The notes under the pieces: generated by a model
What the model saw: the letters and a program-made list of their open reading frames with translations, nothing else
What the model was told of the DNA's origin: nothing
The model's database searches: none
Made by a program: the position numbers and the translations under genes
Assembly (NCBI GenBank): GCA_964423345.1
Contig: CAYREV010000002.1
Span: 1-64,000 of the forward strand
Origin: CAYREV01 sp964423345
GTDB lineage: Bacteria > Bacteroidota > Rhodothermia > Balneolales > Balneolaceae
DNA: 64,000 nucleotides
Reading direction: 5' to 3'
Shown here: positions 53,635 through 61,938 of the stretch, in pieces
Position numbering within the stretch: the first letter of the stretch is position 1
Layout of the letters: each line of letters starts with the position of its first letter

Positions 53635-55305
53635 TTATTGGTCGGCACTATACACTTTTTCCCCTGCCACCCAGGTTTCGAGTACTTCGGTGCGCCATAT
53701 ATCACGCGCCGGTATTTCCATGATATCCCGGTCTATCAGAATGAAATCTGCCCATTTCCCGGCTTCCAGCGATCCCAGCACATCTTCCCGGTGCCCGGCA
53801 TAGGCGGCATCGATGGTAAACGAGCGCAGGGCTTCGGTACGGGTCATCGCTTCTTCGGCATACCAGCCCCCTTCCGGATTGCCCCGGTGATCCTGCCGCG
53901 TAATAGCAGAATACAGGCCGAAAAAGGGATTAACATCTTCAACCGGAAAGTCAGAGCCGGAGGCTACGACCGTACCCTGCTCAAGGAAGGTACTCCATGC
54001 ATAACCGCCCTTAATGCGTTGGGCGCCGACACGGTCTTCTGCCATATTCATATCGCTGGTTGCATGAGTGGGTTGCATGGAAGCAATAATATCCAGATCC
54101 CTGAACCTCGGTATATCCTCGAGGGAAACAATTTGGGCATGCTCAATACGGTGGCGTAACCCCTGCTTTCCCAGGCTGTCTCTTACATTTTCAAAAGCAT
54201 CAAGCGCCACCCGGTTGGCCCGGTCTCCTATGGCGTGCACATTCGTTTGATAGCCGTTTGATGCGGTTTTGAGAATCATCGACGTAAGTTTCTCCTCGCT
54301 ATTGAAAAGCAACCCCCTGTTGCCCGGGTCATCGGAATAGGGTTCTATCATTGCAGCCCCCCTGCTGCCGAGTGCCCCGTCCTCGTACAGCTTCACACTT
54401 CGCAAAGCAAGGCGGTCGTCGGCATAAGAGTCGATGGGTCCCCCTTCGGACAGCCGGTCAAATGTATTCCCCGCCCCTGCAATCATAGCATAGATCCGGG
54501 TAATCATTTTGCCCCGGTCGGCAAACCGCTTATATCGCTCCCAGGTGTTGACCCCGACACCTGCGTCGTGCACTCCCGTAAGGCCGTTACTGCTCATCTT
54601 ATGGAGGGCATTATCAAGGGCCAGCTTCTTTTGCTGTTCCGAACGATCGGGGATGTTAGAGGAGATCAGATCCATCGCGGCGTCAACAAATACGCCGGTG
54701 GGGTTGCCCTGTTCATCCCGGATGATCTTGCCCCCTTCCGGGTCTTTGGTGTCACTGCTGATACCCGCTATTTCCATAGCTTTGGTATTGGCCCAGCCTG
54801 CATGTCCGTCTACCCTTCGCAGCCAGACCGGGCGGTCATCTACAGCCCCGTCCAGTTCTTCGGCCGTAGGAAAACGGTTGATTTCCCAGCGGGTATGGTT
54901 CCAGCCGCGCCCCCGTATCCACTTCCTCTCGGGATTCGTTTTCGCATAAGTCTCGACAATATGGAGGGTGGAATCCAATGAAGCGGCGCCGGTTACATCG
55001 GCGTCAATTTCCTGAAAGCCCAGGCTCATTACATGGGCATGCGCGTCAATCAGGCCCGGCAGCATGACCCTGCCTGCACCGTCAACGATTTCAGCCTCCG
55101 GATATCGGCCGGTCAGCGATCCATCGGCCGACCGGTTGATGACTTTGCCCTCCCGGAAGGCAAGGCTGGTAAATGTAACCAGGCTGTCGCCTGCAAATGT
55201 GTATCCCTTTACATTTTCAAAGACGGTGACCGGCGACTCCTGCCGGCATCCGGCTGCCAGGGCCAATAATACGATTACCGTTAAAAAAACCGATTTATAT
55301 TGCAT
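53635..55305 (-). CDS. Exported amidohydrolase (YtcJ-like, amidohydrolase 3 family)
   Basis: Predicted periplasmic or outer-surface lipoprotein hydrolase. From the chosen Met (MQYKSVFLTV) a signal peptide ends in lipobox ALAAGC; the longer in-frame start adds 28 residues and hides it. The metallo-dependent hydrolase fold shows MLPGLIDAHAHVMSLG with the HxH pair, the long insert with RVDGHAGWANTKA, VHAIGDRAN, HRIEHAQIV and ASGSDFPVEDVNP with the metal Asp. Substrate unknown; relatives cleave amides and formamides. Confidence 0.88.
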   Translation of the reverse strand: MQYKSVFLTVIVLLALAAGCRQESPVTVFENVKGYTFAGDSLVTFTSLAFREGKVINRSADGSLTGRYPEAEIVDGAGRVMLPGLIDAHAHVMSLGFQEIDADVTGAASLDSTLHIVETYAKTNPERKWIRGRGWNHTRWEINRFPTAEELDGAVDDRPVWLRRVDGHAGWANTKAMEIAGISSDTKDPEGGKIIRDEQGNPTGVFVDAAMDLISSNIPDRSEQQKKLALDNALHKMSSNGLTGVHDAGVGVNTWERYKRFADRGKMITRIYAMIAGAGNTFDRLSEGGPIDSYADDRLALRSVKLYEDGALGSRGAAMIEPYSDDPGNRGLLFNSEEKLTSMILKTASNGYQTNVHAIGDRANRVALDAFENVRDSLGKQGLRHRIEHAQIVSLEDIPRFRDLDIIASMQPTHATSDMNMAEDRVGAQRIKGGYAWSTFLEQGTVVASGSDFPVEDVNPFFGLYSAITRQDHRGNPEGGWYAEEAMTRTEALRSFTIDAAYAGHREDVLGSLEAGKWADFILIDRDIMEIPARDIWRTEVLETWVAGEKVYSADQ

Positions 55306-55522
55306 AGCTGATAATATTTCGATGGCAGATTTAGTGGCTAAATTTATGACAATGAAGATAGGATAAAAAATAGTAACAAATACGCCCAACGGATAAAACC
55401 AAGCCGTGTCCGGCGGCCGCCTACCGGCAGCAGGAGCCCCTATCCGGGATTTCCCTCAACAGCCGGCAGCCGTCGTACCATATCCGGCTTCCAACCGCCT
55501 GCTGCATTAATCCCCTCCATGC

Positions 55523-55960
55523 TTAAGAAGAGATAGTATCGAGCTCTTCCTTCAATTTTTCGGGGACAACATTGATACGGCTCAGCTGCTCCAGGGGAAC
55601 AAACTTCAAAGCTTTCAGCAGCTGTTGGCCATCCTCCTGTTCGGGATCCTTCCCCAAGGCAAGTGTTCCTTCCTGTTCATAGACATCAAAATATAACTCA
55701 ATCGCATGATAGGGGGGCTCTACCAGCTCATGATAAAATCGAAAAGCTCCCACTTCTATACCGAGCCCCGTCTCCTCCCTGAACTCGCGTACCAGGCAAA
55801 CCTTAAGTGACTCACCGAATTCCAGTCCCCCGCCCGGGGGCATCCATACTTTTTTGTCCCTGACCGGGGAGTGCAGCTGTACCAAAAGGACGGCGTCATC
55901 ACGAAGCAGCAGTCCTCCTACCCTTACACGCAATCTGTCTTTGTAGGGGAGGGCTGACAT
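55523..55960 (-). CDS. NUDIX hydrolase
   Basis: Hydrolyses a nucleoside diphosphate linked to another group. A complete Nudix box (GGGLEFGESLKVCLVREFREETGLG, about residues 42-65) matches Gx5Ex7REUxEExGU. The start I chose (MSALPYKDR) lies one base after the pyrG stop; an upstream ATG overlapping pyrG would add five residues. The tight link to CTP synthase suggests nucleotide house-cleaning, but substrate is not predictable. Confidence 0.9.
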   Translation of the reverse strand: MSALPYKDRLRVRVGGLLLRDDAVLLVQLHSPVRDKKVWMPPGGGLEFGESLKVCLVREFREETGLGIEVGAFRFYHELVEPPYHAIELYFDVYEQEGTLALGKDPEQEDGQQLLKALKFVPLEQLSRINVVPEKLKEELDTISS

Positions 55961-55961
55961 C

Positions 55962-57614
55962 TTAGCCGACCACAACTTCCTTGCCGTTTACGGGAACACT
56001 CAGGTTATTCTTTTTGGCGTGTTCCAGGCTGGCTTTTACAAAATCCACAAAGAGCGGCTGGGGATTGTTAACGGTACTGCATAACTCGGGATGAAACTGT
56101 ACGCCTACGAACCATGGATGATCTTCAAGCTCAACAATTTCAACAAGATCCCGATCAGGATTAAATCCTGCCAGCACCATGCCGTCTTCCACCAGTTTAT
56201 AACGGAGGTTGTTATTCACTTCATAGCGGTGGCGGTGCCGTTCCTGTATAAAGTCCGTGCCGTAGGCTTTGTAGGTCTTCGTCCCCTTTTTGATTTTACA
56301 GTCGTACAGTCCCAGGCGCATGGTTCCGCCTTTCTCTTCAATCTCTTTCTGTTCCGCCATCAAATCGATAATGGGATGTTCACTTTCCTGACCGAACTCC
56401 GTGCTGTTGGCATCTTCCCACCCGCATACATTGCGGGCATACTCAATAACGGCACACTGCATACCCAGGCAGATCCCAAAAAAGGGTATCTTATTCCCTC
56501 TTGCATATTCGACAGCGGCCACCTTCCCTTCAATTCCACGGCCTCCGAATCCGGGAGCTACCAAAATGCCGGAAACATCCTTCATTTTTTCAGTCACATT
56601 TTTCCTGGTGATATCATCCGACTGCACCCAAACGATATTGACCTGGCAGTCGTTGACGGCTCCGCCGTGTATGAATGCCTCGACGATGGATTTGTAGGCA
56701 TCATGATGTTCCACATATTTACCGACAAGAGCTATTTTAATTTCGGTTGAGGGGTTTCGAACCGCCTCAACAAAGCCGATCCATTGTTCCAGTTCCGGAT
56801 CCTTCGAAGGCAGGTTTAACTTTTCAATTACCCGGTTGTCCAGTCCCTCCTTCTGCATCAATAACGGAACTTCGTAGATACTTTCCGCATCCAGAGAGGC
56901 GATAACATCGTCATACTCCACGTTACAGAACTGGGCTATCTTATTCCTGATCGACTGATCCAGCTGGTATTCGGAACGGGCTACAATAATGTCGGGCTGA
57001 AGTCCGCTCTCCGATAGCGTTTTGACCGAGTGCTGTGTCGGCTTGGTTTTCAGTTCGCGGGCTGCCGAGAGATAGGGGACCAGGGTCAGATGAATGGACA
57101 GGGTATTCTTTCTGCCTACATCATAACGCAACTGCCGAACGGCTTCTATGTAGGGCAAGCTTTCAATATCACCTACCGTACCGCCAATCTCCGTAATGAC
57201 CACATCATAGTCGCCCGACTCTCCCAGCTTGGTAATATGGGATTTTATTTCATCGGTTATATGAGGGATAACCTGTACGGTTTTACCCAGGTAGGCCCCC
57301 TGCCGCTCTTTTGAAATAACATCGAAGTAGATGCGGCCGGTGGTAACGTTGTTCTCCTGTGTAGTTTTGATATCGAGAAAACGCTCGTAATGCCCCAGAT
57401 CCAGGTCTGTCTCGGCACCGTCATCCGTCACATAGACCTCTCCATGCTCATAGGGATTCATGGTCCCCGGGTCAACATTGATATAAGGGTCAAGCTTTTG
57501 AATGGTAACTTTAAGTCCGCGGGCAACAAGCAAACGGCCTAAAGAAGCGCAAATGATACCTTTGCCGAGAGATGAGGTTACGCCGCCGGTAACAAAAATA
57601 TATTTGGTGGCCAT
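55962..57614 (-). CDS. pyrG: CTP synthase
   Basis: Converts UTP to CTP with glutamine and ATP. The N-terminal synthetase domain starts ATKYIFVTGGVTSSLGKGI and contains NVDPGTMNPYEHGEVYV; the C-terminal class I amidotransferase domain has the Cys in FFGICLGMQCAVIEYA (about residue 381) and VGVQFHPE with the catalytic His-Glu. The Met at MATKYIF is the usual start; an upstream in-frame Met adds 18 residues with no match to the family. A nudix gene follows after one base. Confidence 0.98.
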   Translation of the reverse strand: MATKYIFVTGGVTSSLGKGIICASLGRLLVARGLKVTIQKLDPYINVDPGTMNPYEHGEVYVTDDGAETDLDLGHYERFLDIKTTQENNVTTGRIYFDVISKERQGAYLGKTVQVIPHITDEIKSHITKLGESGDYDVVITEIGGTVGDIESLPYIEAVRQLRYDVGRKNTLSIHLTLVPYLSAARELKTKPTQHSVKTLSESGLQPDIIVARSEYQLDQSIRNKIAQFCNVEYDDVIASLDAESIYEVPLLMQKEGLDNRVIEKLNLPSKDPELEQWIGFVEAVRNPSTEIKIALVGKYVEHHDAYKSIVEAFIHGGAVNDCQVNIVWVQSDDITRKNVTEKMKDVSGILVAPGFGGRGIEGKVAAVEYARGNKIPFFGICLGMQCAVIEYARNVCGWEDANSTEFGQESEHPIIDLMAEQKEIEEKGGTMRLGLYDCKIKKGTKTYKAYGTDFIQERHRHRYEVNNNLRYKLVEDGMVLAGFNPDRDLVEIVELEDHPWFVGVQFHPELCSTVNNPQPLFVDFVKASLEHAKKNNLSVPVNGKEVVVG

Positions 57615-57689
57615 GGAAACTTCTTTTTGTTGGAGGTTTCTGTAAAATAGAATGTTTGGGCTCACCATTCAAACAGGAATAATGTTTTT

Positions 57690-58562
57690 TTACTCCTGTT
57701 CCACCTCCCTTACGACATCCCATAACAGATCGGGCTTATTGGTAAAAATACCCGTCACCTTTTTGTCAATAAGCTTGCGCATTCGCTTGGGGTTATCGAC
57801 CGTATAGACGAAAACGGGAATCGCGTGTTGCCTGAGATCCCCAAGCCGTTTTTTGTTAAGCTCTTTAAAGCTACAGTTAAAGGCATCGGCGCCATATTTG
57901 GCGACCAGCTCGGATGGAAGCACCCCTTCCGACTGCTTCTTATTAAACAAGAGGGCTGCGGGGATCTCGGGAGCCAGTGTTTTAAGGTGGGAGACCGCGC
58001 GGTAATCGAAACTTGAGAATATTACATGATCCTCCATCCCGTGCTTCCGGACCAGCTCCAGGCACGCCTCCTCCACCCCGCCCCGGATACTGTCGCCTAC
58101 GGCTTCGGTCTTAATTTCAATGTTGACCGCTATTTTCCCTTTGGCATATGAGAGCACTTCGTCCAGCGTCGGTATTTTCACTCCTGCAAACTCCGCGTCA
58201 AACCAGGATCCTGCATCCAGCTTCTTCAGTTCCCGAAGCGTAAAGTCTTTCAGCCTGCCCTCCCCATCGGTGTGGTCATCCAGTCCCGCGTCATGAAAAA
58301 CCACCGGTATGCCATCGCGGCTCATCATCACATCCAGCTCTATCATCTCCGCCTTCATCTCAACGGCTCCGCGAAAAGCAGGCATCGTATTTTCCGGGTA
58401 GTACGCACTCGCCCCGCGGTGGGCTATGACTACAAAATTATCTCCGTTATCCTGATATAGGCTCGGTAACATATAGCTGCTTTTATTAGCCGGTTGACAC
58501 CAACCGAAAGCATTCGGTATGATGGAGAAAAATATAAGAAGAACCGTAATTTTATTCCTCAT
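57690..58562 (-). CDS. Exported glycerophosphodiester phosphodiesterase
   Basis: Hydrolyses glycerophosphodiesters to glycerol-3-phosphate and alcohols. A signal peptide (about 1-20) precedes the GDPD TIM barrel: VIAHRGASAYYPENTMPAF with the catalytic His, then ELDVMMSRDGIPVVFHD with metal Glu/Asp and the second His, and VNIEIKTE. The fold ends around residue 280. It overlaps the end of the 109-residue membrane-protein gene by 11 bases, so the three minus-strand genes form one unit. Periplasmic location is inferred. Confidence 0.93.
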   Translation of the reverse strand: MRNKITVLLIFFSIIPNAFGWCQPANKSSYMLPSLYQDNGDNFVVIAHRGASAYYPENTMPAFRGAVEMKAEMIELDVMMSRDGIPVVFHDAGLDDHTDGEGRLKDFTLRELKKLDAGSWFDAEFAGVKIPTLDEVLSYAKGKIAVNIEIKTEAVGDSIRGGVEEACLELVRKHGMEDHVIFSSFDYRAVSHLKTLAPEIPAALLFNKKQSEGVLPSELVAKYGADAFNCSFKELNKKRLGDLRQHAIPVFVYTVDNPKRMRKLIDKKVTGIFTNKPDLLWDVVREVEQE

Positions 58563-58881
58563 CCCTGCTGTCTTGAAGGTGTTTAATAAGGTAACGTATC
58601 TGTTTTATCTGATAATACAGGAGGCCCGTATTAATAAAAAACAGAAGGACCAGAACGATTAAAAGGGTATCGCCTATTCCGATGATATCATAATAAAAAG
58701 AGTAGATTAAAAAAAGAATGGCTGTGATGTTAACAAGGAGTTGCCACCGTTTTGACCGGTTCCTTCTCTTTAAAGCCCTGACCTTCCCTGAAGTGGGGAG
58801 ACGCTGCTCCTTGTCCTTTAGATGGGTATTGAGATAGGACTGATAGTGTTTCTCCTTCCCGCTATCAGAACCCTGCTTCAC
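58552..58881 (-). CDS. Small two-helix membrane protein
   Basis: Unknown function; 109 residues. A charged, basic N-terminal half (rich in Lys and Arg) is followed by two hydrophobic helices (about 46-64 and 68-90) and a short Gln/Lys/Arg tail. The likely topology places both ends in the cytoplasm. It lies between another small membrane protein and the glycerophosphodiesterase gene, overlapping the latter, so co-expression is near certain. No family was recognised. Confidence 0.7.
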   Translation of the reverse strand: MKQGSDSGKEKHYQSYLNTHLKDKEQRLPTSGKVRALKRRNRSKRWQLLVNITAILFLIYSFYYDIIGIGDTLLIVLVLLFFINTGLLYYQIKQIRYLIKHLQDSRDEE

Positions 58882-58886
58882 GAATC

Positions 58887-59234
58887 CTAGTTTTTGGCGT
58901 CCATAATCCTTCGCATCGCATCACGCAACAACCGCGCCGTGTCGTTGCTGCGGGAAACAACTGTATACAGGAAGTAAAGCCCCAGCATGGTCGTTACACT
59001 GGCAAACATGCTCAATGTAATCGACAGCCACGCCGGATTCACCAAGCCTGCCGTTGAGAGAATCACGACTGTGAAACCCAGCATAACCTGACAAAATGCC
59101 GACATCAGGTGCAGGGTGTTGACAGAATGCGCCTGGCTTACAAAGTCTGAAACATTTGAATTATACTGGAAGGAATTTACTATGTTGGACGAGGAAGGAA
59201 TGGACCCTTCCCTATGATGTTTTTGGTAATCCAT
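58887..59234 (-). CDS. Small two-helix membrane protein
   Basis: Unknown function; 115 residues. An N-terminal polar part (rich in Ser and Asn) leads to two hydrophobic helices (about 44-65 and 70-92) and a basic C-terminal helix with RLLRDAMRRIMD. It ends five bases before the other small membrane gene. It resembles holin-like or cation-related small membrane proteins only in size; no specific family was recognised. Confidence 0.68.
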   Translation of the reverse strand: MDYQKHHREGSIPSSSNIVNSFQYNSNVSDFVSQAHSVNTLHLMSAFCQVMLGFTVVILSTAGLVNPAWLSITLSMFASVTTMLGLYFLYTVVSRSNDTARLLRDAMRRIMDAKN

Positions 59235-59321
59235 AATTTAGCCCCCATTATTTTACTAAGCCATTGCTATCATTGAAATTAAATTAATAGAAACTGCATA
59301 AATAACAACTATTTACACCTA

Positions 59322-60065
59322 ATGGATGAAGAAAGATCAAATCTCTATATCTACGGTCGCAACCCCGTATTGGAAACGCTCAGAGAAGAACCGGAACGCG
59401 TGGAAAAAGTGTACGTGCGTAATTCTATACGCGATTCAGAGGTTTCCAGTATATTTGAACTCTCTTCTTACAATAATGTTCCGATCAACCATGTACCCGG
59501 CAACAGACTGTATGAGATGGTCGGCAATGTGTCCGACCAGGGTGTGGTAGCCCAGATAAGCGCGGTCGGCTATCTGGAGTTCGGGGAGTGGATGGACTCC
59601 ATTGAGATCGACAGCTATCCGGGGATCCTGATATTGGATGAAATTGAGGATCCCCACAATGTCGGAGCCATACTGAGGTCGGCCGCCGCCGCAGGAATAG
59701 ATGCCGTACTTGTTCCCAAGCATCGGCAGGCCCCCATCAATGCCACCGTTTACAAAACCTCGGCTGGAACGGCCGGGAAAATCCCCGTTGTCAGGATGGG
59801 GAACACCAACCAGTGTATCATGAAACTCAAAGAGGAGGGATTTTGGATTGCAGGCCTGGCCATGGAGGGCAGCCAGCCCCTGTGGGATCTGCAGGTTGAC
59901 CGGGCCCTCGCTTTTATCATCGGTAACGAGGGCAGCGGAATCCGCGAAAAAACCCTGGAACACTGCGATTATACCCTTAGCATACCCATGCAGAACAAGG
60001 TGGAGTCCCTGAACGCCTCGGTCAGTGCGGCCCTGGTTTGTTACGAATGGCGAAGGAAAAAGTAG
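59322..60065 (+). CDS. rlmB: 23S rRNA (guanosine-2'-O)-methyltransferase RlmB
   Basis: SpoU-class (SPOUT) enzyme methylating a 23S rRNA guanosine with SAM. An N-terminal substrate-binding domain (about 1-80; LYIYGRNPVLETL) is followed by the knot domain: LDEIEDPHNVGAILRSAAAAG, FIIGNEGSGIRE and IPMQNKVESLNASVSAAL with the conserved Asn-Ala-Ser. The 247 residues are normal. The related tRNA TrmH lacks the N-terminal domain, so RlmB is preferred. Divergent from the small membrane genes. Confidence 0.92.
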   Translation: MDEERSNLYIYGRNPVLETLREEPERVEKVYVRNSIRDSEVSSIFELSSYNNVPINHVPGNRLYEMVGNVSDQGVVAQISAVGYLEFGEWMDSIEIDSYPGILILDEIEDPHNVGAILRSAAAAGIDAVLVPKHRQAPINATVYKTSAGTAGKIPVVRMGNTNQCIMKLKEEGFWIAGLAMEGSQPLWDLQVDRALAFIIGNEGSGIREKTLEHCDYTLSIPMQNKVESLNASVSAALVCYEWRRKK

Positions 60066-60083
60066 GCCTCTCACCTCCTGCTT

Positions 60084-61310
60084 TCAGTCGCTTTGATCAC
60101 CGGAGGGGTAAAGTAAATAGGGGTTCCTCTGCTTCCTGAAATGCCGGATCTCCTCCTTCCAGTCGGCTTTAAGATCTTCAACTTTATCGGTCCCGGCCAG
60201 CTTGTAAATATAGTCGGTCATCTCGACCTGGCTTGAAGCCGACATGAACGCTTCGAGAAGGGCAAGCCCGAACCGCACCGGATCCAGCCGGTCATAATCC
60301 CTGATCTGTATGCCTACCCCTCTGCAGACTTCTCCCTCAAACTTGGGAGCCGGGGCTTTACCCGGCATGGACCTGGGAGTAAAGGTGATGCGCTGCAATT
60401 CCAGTGAAGGAAATTGATATTCAAGATCTGCAACAACCGAATCGCTCAAGGCCGGGCGGGGAGCGCCGATAGTCAGAAACGGATGGTCTGTGCCTCTGCC
60501 TTCCGAAATATTCGTCCCCTCAAATAAAACAGTACCCAGGTAGAGATAAGCATGTTCAAAAGTGGGAAGGTTCGGAGAGGGTGGAAACCATTCAAGTCCT
60601 GTATCGGGCCATTTCATGGAACGCTCCCATCCCTCCATTTTCACCACCCTCAGTTGCGGCTCTCCGGAGGTTTGGATCCACCCTTCCCCCACCATCATCT
60701 TTGCCAGCTCTCCCAGCGTCATACCGTGAACCATAGGTATGGGATACCCTCCCACAAATGAGCGGTACTCCTCTTCCAGCATCCAGCCGGCCATGTACTC
60801 TCCGCCCGCGGGATTGGGGCGGTCGAGCACCCATACCGGCTTGCCATGAGCTGAGGCCGACTCAATCACCCGGCCGAGGGTCATATTGTATGTGTAAAAC
60901 CGTGCGCCCACATCCTGCATATCAAAAAGCAGCAGGTCTACCTGTTCCAACATCTCTTCGGTAGGCTTTTTGGTTTTCCCGTAGAGGGAATAGACCGGCA
61001 GTCCCGTTTCCCGGTCGACACCGTCCCTAATCACTTCCCCGTCACTGGCCTGCCCGCGAAAACCATGCTCCGGGGCAAAAAGAGCAGTGACGTTCACCCC
61101 CTCTGCCAGCAGGGTGTCAAGCATATGGGTTCCCTGTACCCGGGCCGTAGGATTCATCACCAGCCCCACCCTGCGCCCTTCCAGCTCCTCCAGGTGATGG
61201 GCCAATAAGATCTCCGCCCCGGTGCGGACCTCTTTTCCACCGGTACCATCCGGTGCGGTACATCCGGCGCTCCAGGATATAACGGCTGCTATAAGTATTA
61301 GATATCTCAT
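60084..61310 (-). CDS. namZ: Exo-beta-N-acetylmuramidase NamZ-like (DUF1343)
   Basis: Predicted to remove MurNAc from the non-reducing end of peptidoglycan fragments, as shown for Bacillus NamZ. From the chosen Met (MRYLILIAAVISW) there is a signal peptide with lipobox SAGC. The DUF1343 core shows GLVMNPTARVQG, FAPEHGFRGQASDGE, LLFDMQDVGARFYTY, VLDRPNPAGG and PIPMVHGMTLGELAK. A longer in-frame start would run back through the ndk terminator and into ndk on the same strand in another frame, and was rejected. It begins 19 bases after that hairpin, so transcription may depend on read-through. Confidence 0.9.
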   Translation of the reverse strand: MRYLILIAAVISWSAGCTAPDGTGGKEVRTGAEILLAHHLEELEGRRVGLVMNPTARVQGTHMLDTLLAEGVNVTALFAPEHGFRGQASDGEVIRDGVDRETGLPVYSLYGKTKKPTEEMLEQVDLLLFDMQDVGARFYTYNMTLGRVIESASAHGKPVWVLDRPNPAGGEYMAGWMLEEEYRSFVGGYPIPMVHGMTLGELAKMMVGEGWIQTSGEPQLRVVKMEGWERSMKWPDTGLEWFPPSPNLPTFEHAYLYLGTVLFEGTNISEGRGTDHPFLTIGAPRPALSDSVVADLEYQFPSLELQRITFTPRSMPGKAPAPKFEGEVCRGVGIQIRDYDRLDPVRFGLALLEAFMSASSQVEMTDYIYKLAGTDKVEDLKADWKEEIRHFRKQRNPYLLYPSGDQSD

Positions 61311-61329
61311 AATCAGGGTACCAATAAAA

Positions 61330-61356
61330 AGGCTCCACAATCGGAGCGTGGAGCCT
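61330..61356 (-). terminator. Intrinsic terminator after ndk
   Basis: A 9-base perfect stem (AGGCTCCAC pairing with GTGGAGCCT) with a 9-base loop. On the minus strand the stem is followed by TTTTTATT. It lies between the ndk stop and the namZ ATG. Confidence 0.85.
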
Positions 61357-61377
61357 GAATCGAATCGGATTGGAAGT

Positions 61378-61812
61378 TCACCGGGCCTTGTTAGCAACCA
61401 CTTCTGCTTCGGTAAAAAAGTAGGCGGCCTCTTTTTTGCCATTTTCAACGGAGTCCGATCCGTGAACGATATTTTCACCGACGCTGTCGGCAAATTCGGC
61501 ACGAATAGTTCCTTCATCCGCTTCCGCCGGATCGGTTGCTCCTATCAAGGTGCGAAAATCTTCGATGGCGTTCTCCTTTTCGAGGATCATGGGGACACAA
61601 GGGCCGCTGCTCATAAACTCACATAGGTCTTCATAAAAGGGTCGCTCCCTGTGTACCGCATAAAAACCGCCTGCCGTATCTTTGGTCAAGCGGGTCATTT
61701 TCATCGCCACGACCTTAAAACCCGCCTCCTGTATTCGCCTGGTGACTTCGCCGATAAGCCCTTTTCGTACGCAGTCCGGTTTCAAAATAGTTAGTGTTCT
61801 TTCTGATGCCAT
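61378..61812 (-). CDS. ndk: Nucleoside diphosphate kinase
   Basis: Transfers gamma-phosphate between nucleotides through a phospho-His. RTLTILKPDCVRKGLIGEV at the start, GGFYAVHRERPFYEDL, and the catalytic His 117 in ENIVHGSDSVENG are all present. 144 residues is standard. A perfect TAnnTTTG box is upstream, and a terminator directly downstream. Confidence 0.97.
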   Translation of the reverse strand: MASERTLTILKPDCVRKGLIGEVTRRIQEAGFKVVAMKMTRLTKDTAGGFYAVHRERPFYEDLCEFMSSGPCVPMILEKENAIEDFRTLIGATDPAEADEGTIRAEFADSVGENIVHGSDSVENGKKEAAYFFTEAEVVANKAR

Positions 61813-61866
61813 ATCTATATTTTTTGTAACAATTAAGATTTAAAATGCTCTTGTCATTGTAGATCG

Positions 61867-61874
61867 CAAATATA
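61867..61874 (-). promoter_or_regulatory. TAnnTTTG-type -7 box of ndk
   Basis: On the minus strand TATATTTG matches the Bacteroidota -7 consensus and stands 54 bases before the ndk ATG. A TTTG occurs 12 bases further up, closer than the usual 19-21. Confidence 0.42.
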
Positions 61875-61938
61875 AGGTATCCGCAGCAAATACTCGAAAA
61901 TAGATCAATCCAACGGCTTAGAAAAAGATGTATCCCGG

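Noticed and set aside
61311..61517. N-terminal extension of NamZ to an upstream in-frame ATG
   Set aside because: It would cross the ndk terminator and part of ndk, and would bury the clear signal peptide and lipobox that begin at MRYLILI.
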